Assembly: GCF_004322755.1 (NCBI RefSeq)
Contig: NZ_CP036401.1
Location: 5,270,001-5,334,000 of the forward strand
Length of the DNA stretch: 64,000 bases
From: Pseudoduganella albidiflava
GTDB taxonomy: Bacteria > Pseudomonadota > Gammaproteobacteria > Burkholderiales > Burkholderiaceae_D
Direction of reading: 5' to 3'
Of the stretch, positions 1 to 7,619 are shown one piece after another. Position 1 is the first letter of the stretch. Every line of letters begins with the position of its first letter. The notes below the pieces were generated by a model. The model was not told the DNA's origin. It ran no database searches and worked only from the letters and a program-made list of their open reading frames with translations. Position numbers and translations under genes: made by a program.

Positions 1-405
1 ACCACCGATTCGCAGCGCATCAGCACCGAGGCCGCCTATTCCGGCCGCATCAGCAACGACACCGCGTATTCCGGCCGGATCGGTACGGACACCGCCTATT
101 CGGGCCGCATCAGTGCGCAAACCGCGTACTCGGGCCGGATCGGCACCGATACCGCGTATTCCGGCCGGGTTGCCTATTCGGGCCGCATCAGCGAACCGAC
201 CGTTGCCGCGAAGACCGCCTACTCGGGCCGCATCAGCGATGCGAACGTGAATCCGCAAACCGCATATTCCGGCCGCGTGGGTACCGACACGGCCTACTCG
301 GGCCGCGTCAGCGCCACCACGGCCTACTCGGGCCGGATCGAGGCAGCGCCGGCGCAGAACGCCAAGGCGGTAGCGTTCTACACGGAGCGCCCGCGCCTGG
401 CCTGA
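1..405 (+). CDS. Tandem-repeat protein, C-terminal part (ten TAYSGR[I/V] units)
   Basis: Frame 1 is open from the window edge to TGA at 403-405, giving the last 134 residues of a protein whose start lies outside. It is almost entirely a tandem repeat: YSGR occurs ten times, usually as TAYSGRI followed by three or four variable polar residues (SND, GTD, SAQ), a period near 10 aa or 30 bases. One unit is shortened (SGRVAYSGR), and two have longer spacers (SEPTVAAK, SDANVNPQ), as expected from slippage. Wobble positions differ between units while AYSGR stays fixed, which suggests selection on the peptide. The tail ends in FYTERPRLA. An intrinsic terminator follows at once. I do not recognise the family. 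A surface or structural repeat protein, or a polyprotein cut after Arg, are guesses only. Confidence 0.8.
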   Translation, partial: TTDSQRISTEAAYSGRISNDTAYSGRIGTDTAYSGRISAQTAYSGRIGTDTAYSGRVAYSGRISEPTVAAKTAYSGRISDANVNPQTAYSGRVGTDTAYSGRVSATTAYSGRIEAAPAQNAKAVAFYTERPRLA

Positions 406-418
406 TCGCCCCAAAAGT

Positions 419-458
419 AAAAACGGCCGGTTCCACGTGGGGACCGGCCGTTTTTTTT
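419..458 (+). terminator. Intrinsic terminator after the repeat-protein gene
   Basis: A GC-rich stem (ACGGCCGGT pairing with ACCGGCCGT, loop TCCACGTGGGG) is followed by eight T residues, 14 bases after the stop codon. It ends plus-strand transcription before the oppositely oriented HTH gene. Confidence 0.9.
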
Positions 459-543
459 CGCAACGGACGCAATGCATCGACGCTCGGCGCGACAACACTC
501 AGCGGATCGTCACCCGGTGCAGCATCGCCCGGCGCGCCGGTAC

Positions 544-786
544 TCAGTGCGTCATCAATTCGCGCAGTTCGCGGATCGAGTAATCGCTGATCTCGTGCAT
601 GCGGATCAGGATCGTGGCGCCGATCGGCAGCGTATTGTGGCGGATCTTGCTGATGACCGGCGGTGCCACCTCGAGCGCGCGGGACAATGCCGCGTCGTTC
701 TTCAGTTGCAGCTTGCTGATGATCGCATCGAGGACGCGGTTCGGATTATAGGACGGGGATGCGGTCAGGTCTTTCAGGAATGACAT
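544..786 (-). CDS. Small helix-turn-helix DNA-binding protein (Cro/CI-like)
   Basis: Eighty residues. Residues about 30-52 (NDAALSRALEVAPPVISKIR) read as a classic Cro/CI-type helix-turn-helix: a helix with ALSRAL, a turn, then a recognition helix with PPVISKIR. The rest is helical with no membrane segment. It is probably a small transcriptional regulator; the target is unknown. It lies downstream of the 98-aa gene on the same strand, but about 200 bases of AT-richer sequence separate them, so it likely has its own promoter. The size and motif fit single-domain XRE-family proteins common in Oxalobacteraceae. Confidence 0.75.
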   Translation of the reverse strand: MSFLKDLTASPSYNPNRVLDAIISKLQLKNDAALSRALEVAPPVISKIRHNTLPIGATILIRMHEISDYSIRELRELMTH

Positions 787-982
787 GTCAAACTCTCTCG
801 GGCAGTGCTCTTGTAAAGCAGTAGCAGGGTTACCAATGTTCGCCGGCTCGTTACCGGTCTACGGAGTGCCAAACGATCGCTCACGGCGAATTAGTTTGTA
901 TGCGGACAATATGGTACACCGATTTGCTTTATTTTTGGCAACTTGCGTGAGAATTGGAGAGATTCCACTACTACATTCTGTG

Positions 983-1279
983 TTATGCGGATGGTCGTGG
1001 ACACTCGCGCGCCAGCCGCAGCAGGAGCCAGTACCACGTCACGGCCGTCAATGCCGCGAGTTCGGCCAGCACGAACGGCATCAGCAAGGCCGCGCTTTCC
1101 TGCCGCACCGCCGGCGATTGTTGCCTGCCCACCTGGTGCCAGCCCAGCTGGTGCCACCCCAGTTCGCGGCGGATCTCGTCCGGCGATGGCAACGGCAACC
1201 CGGCGCGGGAGGAAACCCGGCGCCGGGCCATCCAGGCCCGTACTTCTTCCTTGCTGGGATGCTGGCGGTTCGCGTCCAT
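983..1279 (-). CDS. Small conserved hypothetical protein, C-terminal hydrophobic segment
   Basis: Ninety-eight residues. The ATG at 1279 is preceded by an excellent AGGAGG four bases upstream, which fixes the start. The N-terminal half is charged (SKEEVRAWMARRRVSSR, then LPSPDEIRRELGWHQ). The last third (about 65-90) is hydrophobic (LMPFVLAELAALTAVTWYWLLL) and could be one transmembrane helix. I do not know a function; short proteins with this EEVRxW...PSPxEIRRxLGW pattern seem to recur in related genomes. A short low-complexity stretch (GWHQLGWHQVG) sits mid-protein. Confidence 0.7.
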   Translation of the reverse strand: MDANRQHPSKEEVRAWMARRRVSSRAGLPLPSPDEIRRELGWHQLGWHQVGRQQSPAVRQESAALLMPFVLAELAALTAVTWYWLLLRLARECPRPSA

Positions 1280-1341
1280 ACGACCTCCTGATGGTGTCTG
1301 CCTACGTTAGTCGCAAGCGACAACCGCGCGTTTGCGCCGGG

Positions 1342-2298
1342 TCAATCCTGCCGGACGCCTGTCACGCTTTGTAGCCCATGGGCAACAGTCGGGTAGCGCA
1401 GCCGCATGCCCAGTTCGTTCTTCAGGCGGCCGTTGGCGAGCCGGCGCGATTCGGACATGAACGACAGCAGCGTGGGCGAGACCACCTGGGCCAGCTGCGC
1501 GCGCGGCAAACGGGGCGGCCGGGGCAGCCCGACCGCGTCGGCCACGGCATCGAAGTACTCGGCCATGCGCATGCGGCTGTCGTCGACCGCGTGGTAGACC
1601 CGTTGCGGCCGGCCGCGGTACAGGGCCGCGCGGACCAGCGCCGCCAGGTCGTCCGCGTGGATGTGGTTGGTGTAGACGTCGTCCGCGGCGTCCAGCGCGG
1701 GGGTGCCCTGGCGCAGGCGCTCCAGCGGCAGGCGGTCCGCCGCATAGATGCCGGGCACGCGCAGGATGGAGAGCTTGCCCTGGGCACGGCGCGCCCAGCC
1801 GCGCAGCACGCGTTCCGCGTCGACCCGGCGGCGCGCCCGGATATTGCGGGGCGCCACCGGCTGCGTTTCATCGACCAGGCGGCCCGCCAGGTCGCCATAG
1901 ACACCGGTGGTACTGACATAAACGACCCTGGCCGCCTCGGGTAGAATGGCGGTCACATTGCGGGTGCGGGTGTCGCGCTCGCCGGCGGCCGGCGGCGGCG
2001 CCAGGTGGAGTACCGTGTGCGCCAGGCCAGCGAGCCGGCGCAGCGTGGCCGGCTGGTCGAGGTCGGCCAGCACCGGCACCGCGCCCGCCGCGCGCAGCAC
2101 GCCGAAGTCGGCCCCGTCGCGCGTCACGGCGAACACGCGGTAGCGCGCGCAAAGCAGCGGCAACAGGCGCATGCCCACGTCGCCGCAGCCGAGGATCAGC
2201 AGGCGCGGCTTGCCGAGCCGCGGCTGGTCGGAGCGCGTTTGCGCCAGGGACGGCTGGCCCGGCATCCGGCCGGAATTTTGTTTGCGTAAGCTTTTCAT
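1342..2298 (-). CDS. SDR family NAD(P)-binding protein (YeeZ-like epimerase/dehydratase)
   Basis: 318 residues from the ATG at 2298. Residues about 32-45 (LLILGCGDVGMRLL) carry the GxGxxG nucleotide-binding motif of a Rossmann fold, and YVSTTGVYGD resembles the SDR strand before the active site. This matches extended or atypical SDR proteins of the YeeZ type, whose substrate is unknown. An in-frame ATG at 2265 is an alternative start, because the sequence before the upstream ATG has only a weak ribosome site. The gene is divergent from the reductase gene at 2311, with 12 bases between the two start codons, so each promoter must lie inside the other gene's 5' region. The reading frame stays open on the antisense of that gene, which is chance. 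Confidence 0.85.
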   Translation of the reverse strand: MKSLRKQNSGRMPGQPSLAQTRSDQPRLGKPRLLILGCGDVGMRLLPLLCARYRVFAVTRDGADFGVLRAAGAVPVLADLDQPATLRRLAGLAHTVLHLAPPPAAGERDTRTRNVTAILPEAARVVYVSTTGVYGDLAGRLVDETQPVAPRNIRARRRVDAERVLRGWARRAQGKLSILRVPGIYAADRLPLERLRQGTPALDAADDVYTNHIHADDLAALVRAALYRGRPQRVYHAVDDSRMRMAEYFDAVADAVGLPRPPRLPRAQLAQVVSPTLLSFMSESRRLANGRLKNELGMRLRYPTVAHGLQSVTGVRQD

Positions 2299-2310
2299 CT
2301 CAAGGATTGT

Positions 2311-3336
2311 ATGACGTTTCAGATTACTGTTCAGCCCAGCGGCCACCAGTTCGCATGCGACGAAGACGAAACCGTGCTGGCGGCCGCGATGCGCGCCGGC
2401 GTCGGGCTGCCGTACGGCTGCAAGAACGGCGCCTGCAGTTCCTGCAAGGGCAAGGTGGTCAGCGGCGCCGTGACGCACAAGCCGCACCAGCGCCGCGCGC
2501 TGTCCGAGGAAGAGGAAGCCCAGGGCATGTCGCTGTTCTGCTGCGCGCTGCCCCATTCCGACCTGGTGATTTCGGCCCGCGAGGTGGCCGGCAGCGGCGA
2601 CTTCCCCGTCAAGAAGATGCCGTCGCGCGTGACCACGCTGGAGAAAGTGGCGCCGGACGTGATCGTGATGACCCTGCAGCTGCCCGCCAATGAAGTGCTG
2701 GAATACCGCGCCGGCCAGTACATCGAATTCCTGCTGCGCGACGGCAAGCGCCGCAGCTACAGCATGGCCAGCGCGCCCGGCGCCGGCCCGATCACGCTGC
2801 ACATCCGGCACATGCCGGGCGGCCTGTTTACCGACCAGGTATTCAGCACGATGAAGGAGCGCGACATCCTGCGCTTCGAAGGTCCGCTGGGCACCTTCTT
2901 CGTGCGCGAGGATTCCGACAAGCCGATGGTGCTGCTGGCCTCCGGCACGGGCTTCGCGCCGATCAAGGCGATCGTCGAGCAGATGCAGGCTTCCGGTTCG
3001 CAACGCAAGATGGTGCTGTACTGGGGTGGCCGCCGGCCGCGCGACCTGTACATGCATGCGCTGTGCGAGCAGTGGGCGCGCGAACTGCCGAACTTCAGCT
3101 ATGTGCCCGTGGTGTCCGACGCGCTCGAGGAAGACGGCTGGACCGGCCGCACCGGCTATGTGCACCAGGCCGCGGTGGCCGACCTGCCCGACCTGAGCGG
3201 CTGGCAGGTGTATGCCTGCGGCGCGCCGATCGTCGTCGAATCGGCCAGGCGCGATTTCGTGGCCCGCTGCGCCCTGCCGGAAGACGAATTCTACGCCGAC
3301 GCCTTCACCACCGAAGCCGACCTGGCCCAACCTTAA
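2311..3336 (+). CDS. 2Fe-2S ferredoxin / FAD / NAD(P)H reductase (CDP-6-deoxyglucoseen reductase-like)
   Basis: 341 residues. An N-terminal plant-type ferredoxin domain (about 1-95) has the cluster motif CKNGACSSCKG and a fourth Cys in FCCAL. An FAD-binding domain follows (RSYSMAS, about 150) and then a NAD(P)-binding domain (ASGTGFAPIKA; ending YACGAP and a C-terminal acidic EFYADAF). The order ferredoxin-FAD-NAD is that of AscD/RfbI-type reductases and related electron suppliers for oxygenases. AAGGA sits four bases before the ATG. It is divergent from an SDR and followed 75 bases later by an MFS gene. Deoxysugar genes are absent here, so a general redox role is as likely as the named reaction. 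Confidence 0.88.
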   Translation: MTFQITVQPSGHQFACDEDETVLAAAMRAGVGLPYGCKNGACSSCKGKVVSGAVTHKPHQRRALSEEEEAQGMSLFCCALPHSDLVISAREVAGSGDFPVKKMPSRVTTLEKVAPDVIVMTLQLPANEVLEYRAGQYIEFLLRDGKRRSYSMASAPGAGPITLHIRHMPGGLFTDQVFSTMKERDILRFEGPLGTFFVREDSDKPMVLLASGTGFAPIKAIVEQMQASGSQRKMVLYWGGRRPRDLYMHALCEQWARELPNFSYVPVVSDALEEDGWTGRTGYVHQAAVADLPDLSGWQVYACGAPIVVESARRDFVARCALPEDEFYADAFTTEADLAQP

Positions 3337-3411
3337 TCACCCGCGCGATCCCGGTTCCCGCCGGCCCCACCGGCCGGACGGCGGGGCCGCGTTTTCACTA
3401 CTGATCGCTTC

Positions 3412-4659
3412 ATGTCCTCATCCAACGGCTTCGCCGTCCTGCGTCACCGTAACTTCTCGTTCTACCTGTCCGCCCGCATCCTCGGCACGCTTGCCGTGCA
3501 GATGCAGAACGTCGCCGTCGGCTGGCAGGTGTATTCGATGACGCACAACCTGTTCTACCTCGGCATGATCGGCCTGGCGCAGTTCGCCCCTTTCCTGCTG
3601 CTGATCCTGCCGGCCGGCCACGTTGCCGACCGCTACAACCGCCGCAACATCGTCACCGCCTGCCTGGCCACGCAATTGCTCGTCGGCCTGCTGCTGCTGG
3701 CGTTCGCCCACAGCGCCATGCAGGTCGTCTGGCCGATATTTTGCGTGCTGGTGCTGTTCGGCAGCGCGCGCGCCTTCATGGGCCCGGCCACGCAAGCCAT
3801 GCTGGTCAACCTGGTGCCCCAGCAGGACCTCAGCAAAGCCGTGGCGCTGTCGTCGTCGAGCTTCCATGTCGCCGTGATCCTCGGCCCCACGCTGGGCGGC
3901 CTGCTGTATCTCCAGGGCCCGGTCGCCGTGTACGCGATCGCCGCCGCGCTGCTGCTGGTGGCGACGGTGCTGATGGCGATCACCAAGGCGCCGCCGCAGG
4001 CCAGTAACCGCGAACCGGCCACCTGGCACAGCGTGCTGGAGGGCCTGCGCTTCGTCATGTCGCGCCCCATCGTGCTGGGCGCGATCTCGCTGGACCTGTT
4101 CGCCGTGCTGTTCGGCGGCGCCACCGCACTGCTGCCGGCGCTGGCTCACGACGTGCTGCACGTGGGCCCGACCGGCCTGGGCCTGCTGCGCACCGCACCC
4201 GGCGCCGGCGCGGCGCTGTGCTCGATCGCGCTGGCCTTCTTCCCCATCACGCGCCGGGTCGGTGCCTGGATGTTCGGCGGCGTGGCCGTGTTCGGTGTCG
4301 GCACCGTGGTGCTCGGCACCACCACCACCTTCGCCGTCGCCCTCGCCTGCCTGCTGCTGATGGGCGCCGGCGACATGATCAGCGTCTACGTGCGGCACCT
4401 GCTGGTGCAGTTCGAGACGCCGGATGCCATCCGCGGCCGTGTCAGCGCCGTCAACTCCGTGTTCATCGGCGCCTCGAACGAACTGGGCGAATTCGAGTCG
4501 GGCGTCACCGCCGGCTGGATGGGCCTGTCGCGCGCCATCGTCTTCGGCGGCGCCGCCACCCTGGCCGTGACTGGGGCATGGATCAAGCTGTTCCCGGTGC
4601 TGGCGAAGATGGACCGTTTCCCGCACCACGAGAAAGAACTGGCCGAACAGGCGAAGTAA
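3412..4659 (+). CDS. MFS transporter, EntS-like
   Basis: 415 residues with about 12 hydrophobic segments. The loop between helices 2 and 3 reads GHVADRYNRRNIV, the major-facilitator signature. The overall pattern (short N-terminus, FSFYLSARILGTLAVQMQNVAVGWQVY) matches the MFS_3 group that includes the enterobactin exporter EntS. It probably acts in the inner membrane as an exporter; the substrate cannot be told from sequence. It follows the reductase gene in the same direction and may be co-transcribed. Confidence 0.88.
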   Translation: MSSSNGFAVLRHRNFSFYLSARILGTLAVQMQNVAVGWQVYSMTHNLFYLGMIGLAQFAPFLLLILPAGHVADRYNRRNIVTACLATQLLVGLLLLAFAHSAMQVVWPIFCVLVLFGSARAFMGPATQAMLVNLVPQQDLSKAVALSSSSFHVAVILGPTLGGLLYLQGPVAVYAIAAALLLVATVLMAITKAPPQASNREPATWHSVLEGLRFVMSRPIVLGAISLDLFAVLFGGATALLPALAHDVLHVGPTGLGLLRTAPGAGAALCSIALAFFPITRRVGAWMFGGVAVFGVGTVVLGTTTTFAVALACLLLMGAGDMISVYVRHLLVQFETPDAIRGRVSAVNSVFIGASNELGEFESGVTAGWMGLSRAIVFGGAATLAVTGAWIKLFPVLAKMDRFPHHEKELAEQAK

Positions 4660-4749
4660 GCCTTGAAAACGCGGCAATGTGCTGCACTTAACAACAAAAG
4701 GAGCCTGTACACCGTAACATCGACGCATACACAACGAGGAGGAGTAACG

Positions 4750-5124
4750 ATGCAAGTTCAAGTCAATACCGACAAGGCCATCACCCATGACGCCAGCCTG
4801 GACGATCACGTCGAAGGCGTGGTGCGCTCGGCGCTGGAACGCTTTGGCGAGCAGGTCACCCGCGTCGAAGTCCACCTGGGCGACAACAACAGCAGCCACA
4901 AGTCAGGCCCCAACGACAAGCGCTGCATGATGGAAGCACGGGTCGCCGGCATTCCTCCGATCGCCGTGACCGACCAGGCCGGCGACCTGCGCCAGGCCAT
5001 CTCCGGTGCCTCCGGCAAGCTGGTGCGTGCACTCGACACGGCGATCGGCAAGCGCAGCGACGTCAAGCACAACACGCCGGTGGCCGACCTGGTCGAGCCG
5101 GACCCGGTCCAGTCCGACGACTGA
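4750..5124 (+). CDS. HPF/RaiA-family ribosome-associated protein
   Basis: 124 residues. The start at 4750 is set by GAGGAGGAG seven bases upstream. The protein has the short beta-alpha-beta-beta-alpha pattern of the sigma-54 modulation / ribosome hibernation factor family, with VEVHLGDNN and the C-terminal helix QAISGASGKLVRALDTAI. Such proteins bind the small ribosomal subunit in resting or stressed cells. The acidic C-terminal tail (VEPDPVQSDD) is short, so there is no long dimerisation domain. It lies alone between an MFS gene and the convergent cobalamin-binding gene. Confidence 0.8.
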   Translation: MQVQVNTDKAITHDASLDDHVEGVVRSALERFGEQVTRVEVHLGDNNSSHKSGPNDKRCMMEARVAGIPPIAVTDQAGDLRQAISGASGKLVRALDTAIGKRSDVKHNTPVADLVEPDPVQSDD

Positions 5125-5166
5125 GCGGCAACCAAGCGGCAACTGACCGGCAACTGAGCGGCTGCT

Positions 5167-5970
5167 TCAGCGGCCGCCCCCGGCCAGGGTGCGCAGGTAA
5201 GACAGGCCGGCCAGTGCCCGGCTGCCGTACCACGACATCATCTCCCCATCCACCAGTTGCACCGGTCTGCCGACCTGCTTTTCCAGCGCGTCGGCATGCG
5301 CTTCCGTAAACCGGTAGGGTTCGGTGGACAGCAGCACCTGGTCGATGTCCGCCACCAGCGCATCGTTCCACTCGAAGCGGGGATAGCGGGCGGTGCCGAG
5401 GTCCGGCACGCTCCAGCCGATTTCCGCCAGCATCGCCGCGATGTAGGTCTCGCGCGACACGGTCATCCACGGGTCTTGCCAGATGCAATACAGCACGCGC
5501 TGCGGCGGCCCTTTCGGCATGGCGCGCAGGGCGGCCAGTTCCGCGGCGAAGGCATGGCACCAGCGGGCCGCCGCGGCCTCCGCGCAAAACACACCGCCCA
5601 GCAGGCGCGCCAGGTCCAGGTTGTCTTCGGGGCGCAGCGGGTGCGTGACGATCACGTTGGGCACGAATTCCGCCAGCAGGTCGACGGTGGGCTTTTCGTT
5701 TTCATCGATGTTGACCACCACGTGCGTTGGCGCCAGCGCGCGAACCTTGTCGAGGTTGACATCCTTGGTACCGCCGACCTTGGCGATGGGGCGCACCACG
5801 TCGCGCGGGTGGATGCAGAAGCCGGTCCGGCCCACCAGTTGCGGCGCCAGGCCGAGGGTGCACAGCAGCTCGGTAATCGACGGTACCAGCGAAACGATGC
5901 GGGCATCCGGGCGGGGCCGGTGCGCGCGGCCCAGGGCATCGGTGAACGTCATGTTGTTAGTTGTGGTCAA
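5167..5970 (-). CDS. Cobalamin-binding protein / helical-backbone metal receptor (BtuF-like)
   Basis: 267 residues. RIVSLVPSITELLCTLGL near the N-terminus is the characteristic start of TroA/BtuF-like binding proteins, with a second lobe from about 150. No signal peptide is visible, unlike true periplasmic BtuF, so it may be a cytoplasmic relative. No btuC or btuD is nearby, which argues against a dedicated importer. A second ATG lies six codons in (5952). Its 3' end faces the HPF-like gene. Confidence 0.78.
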   Translation of the reverse strand: MTTTNNMTFTDALGRAHRPRPDARIVSLVPSITELLCTLGLAPQLVGRTGFCIHPRDVVRPIAKVGGTKDVNLDKVRALAPTHVVVNIDENEKPTVDLLAEFVPNVIVTHPLRPEDNLDLARLLGGVFCAEAAAARWCHAFAAELAALRAMPKGPPQRVLYCIWQDPWMTVSRETYIAAMLAEIGWSVPDLGTARYPRFEWNDALVADIDQVLLSTEPYRFTEAHADALEKQVGRPVQLVDGEMMSWYGSRALAGLSYLRTLAGGGR

Positions 5971-6060
5971 GGAAAGTAAAAGTAATGTGTTGAAACATGC
6001 CCAGGCACGATCCGGTGCCTTTCATGCGCTATCATGGCATGACTTCCTGGAAACCCCGCC

Positions 6061-7029
6061 GTGAAACTACTGAGCACTTTCGCCGCTTCTTCGCACGACC
6101 CCGCTGCCTTGCAATTGCTGCGCGACGCCGATATCGCCCGTGCCGGCGCGCTGCTGGCGCCCTGCCCCGTGATGCTGGCGGCGCCGGGAGAGATCATCTC
6201 CGCGCCGGCTTCGCCGCGCCTCGTGATCGTGCTGCGCGGCGCGCTGGCCGACGCCACCGGCGACGGTGCCACCACCAGGATCCTGCCCGGCGAAAGCGCC
6301 GGCGAACAATCGGTGCTCGATGGCGAGGCCGACCTGTCGGGCCTGACGGCGCTGGAAGAAAGCGAATTGCTGCTGGTCGACGCCGACCTGGCGTGGCGCC
6401 TGATCGAGGAAGCCGACGGCGTGGCGCGCAACCTGCTGCGCCTGCTGTCGTTCCGTATCCGCGCCGCCAGCATGCAGTTGCGCAGGCGGCAAAAGCTGGG
6501 CGAGTTCTACCGCCAGCTGTCGCTGAACGATGGCTTGACGGGCCTGTACAACCGGGCCTGGCTGAACGACGTGCTGCCGCGGCTGGTGTCGAGCGCCCAC
6601 GCGACCCGCGCGCCGCTGTCGCTGGTCATGCTCGATATCGATCATTTCAAGAAATTCAACGATCGCCATGGCCACCAGCAGGGCGACAGCGCGCTGCGCA
6701 TCGCCGCGCACGTGCTGGCCGGCGCCCTGCGCCCGAGCGATTTCGCGGTGCGCTATGGCGGCGAGGAATTGATGGTGATCCTGCCCGATACGCCGGGGCC
6801 GGTGGCGGCCGGCGTGGCCGAGCGGCTGTGCGAGCGCATGCGCGAAGCGGTCGTGTTCGACGACATGCGCCAGCCGCTGCCCCATATCACCGCCTCGTTC
6901 GGCGTGGCGTCGCTGGCCGATGCGCAGGACGACCACGGACTGATCGCCGTTGCCGACGGGGCGCTGTACCGCGCCAAGGAAGCCGGGCGCAACCGGGTCG
7001 TGGTGGCGGCGCAAGCTGCACCGGCCTGA
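6061..7029 (+). CDS. Diguanylate cyclase with N-terminal cNMP-binding-like domain
   Basis: 322 residues, apparently starting at GTG. Residues about 20-135 look like a Crp-type cyclic-nucleotide-binding beta barrel (VIVLRGALADA..., ILPGESAGEQSVLDGEADLSG) but no DNA-binding HTH follows. Residues about 155-318 form a GGDEF domain: active-site motif GGEEL at 233-237, the substrate region FNDRHGHQQGD, and an inhibitory RxxD (RPSD) five residues before the active site. It should make c-di-GMP from two GTP and be product-inhibited. The fifth motif residue is Leu rather than Phe, which is found in active enzymes. The ligand of the N-terminal domain is unknown. Confidence 0.88.
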   Translation: MKLLSTFAASSHDPAALQLLRDADIARAGALLAPCPVMLAAPGEIISAPASPRLVIVLRGALADATGDGATTRILPGESAGEQSVLDGEADLSGLTALEESELLLVDADLAWRLIEEADGVARNLLRLLSFRIRAASMQLRRRQKLGEFYRQLSLNDGLTGLYNRAWLNDVLPRLVSSAHATRAPLSLVMLDIDHFKKFNDRHGHQQGDSALRIAAHVLAGALRPSDFAVRYGGEELMVILPDTPGPVAAGVAERLCERMREAVVFDDMRQPLPHITASFGVASLADAQDDHGLIAVADGALYRAKEAGRNRVVVAAQAAPA

Positions 7030-7036
7030 AGCAAGC

Positions 7037-7585
7037 TCAGGCGGCTTCCGGCTCTTCCTTCGGCTCCGCGGCGCGGGCCGCGAAAGCGTCGAATCCCTTC
7101 ATCACGAATTCGTAGGTCTTGTCGACGTTGGCGGCTACGTCGCCGTCGAGCACCTTCAGGCCTTGCAGGATGTCGCGGGCTTCCTTGAAGCCCTGCTCGA
7201 CACCGCTTTTCACCGTATCCATGAACTTTTGCAGCGCGGCGCCGTCTTCCATTTGCGGATTCTGGCGCCGGAACATGTCATAGAAACCGGTGGCCAGCGA
7301 CACGATCCGGTCGGCCGTGGCCTGCGGCGAATTGTCCAGGCGGGCGGCATTTTGCACGGCATTCTCGCCCAGCTCGGCACGCAAGGCCTCGTTGATGCTG
7401 GTGATGGCCGACTTGTACAGCAGGGCCTGCGGATTGCTGCCCACGCCGATCGAAATCGATGCGGAAGCTTCCATGATCGATACGTTCAGCTGCATTTTCG
7501 CCCGGGCCGCGGTGACTTCGCCCTGGTTGGCCACCTTCGAATCGGTCGAGATGGCCTTTGAATTGAGGGAAATGCTGTTTGCCAC
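7037..7585 (-). CDS. DUF5610-like protein
   Basis: 182 residues, soluble and largely helical. The pattern SPQATADRIVSLATGFYDMFRRQNP followed by GVEQGFKEARDILQGL matches my memory of the DUF5610 family, small proteins of unknown function in Proteobacteria. The N-terminus is Ser/Ala-rich and the C-terminus Glu/Ala-rich (AAEPKEEPEAA). Its stop lies 7 bases from the stop of the convergent cyclase gene. It is divergent from exonuclease I, so the 34 bases between starts must be shared regulatory DNA. Confidence 0.7.
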   Translation of the reverse strand: MANSISLNSKAISTDSKVANQGEVTAARAKMQLNVSIMEASASISIGVGSNPQALLYKSAITSINEALRAELGENAVQNAARLDNSPQATADRIVSLATGFYDMFRRQNPQMEDGAALQKFMDTVKSGVEQGFKEARDILQGLKVLDGDVAANVDKTYEFVMKGFDAFAARAAEPKEEPEAA

Positions 7586-7619
7586 GATAATCTCCGGTTA
7601 TGACACGACTAAGCCACTC

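Noticed and set aside
1..402. CRISPR-like array
   Set aside because: The repeats are in frame, vary at wobble positions, and have no uniform spacers; they encode a peptide repeat.
472..783. Plus-strand frame antisense to the small HTH gene
   Set aside because: Arg/His/Asp-rich shadow; the HTH motif on the other strand is clear.
3418..4899. Long minus-strand frame antisense to the MFS and HPF genes
   Set aside because: Low-complexity Gln/His/Ala composition, antisense to a clear transporter.
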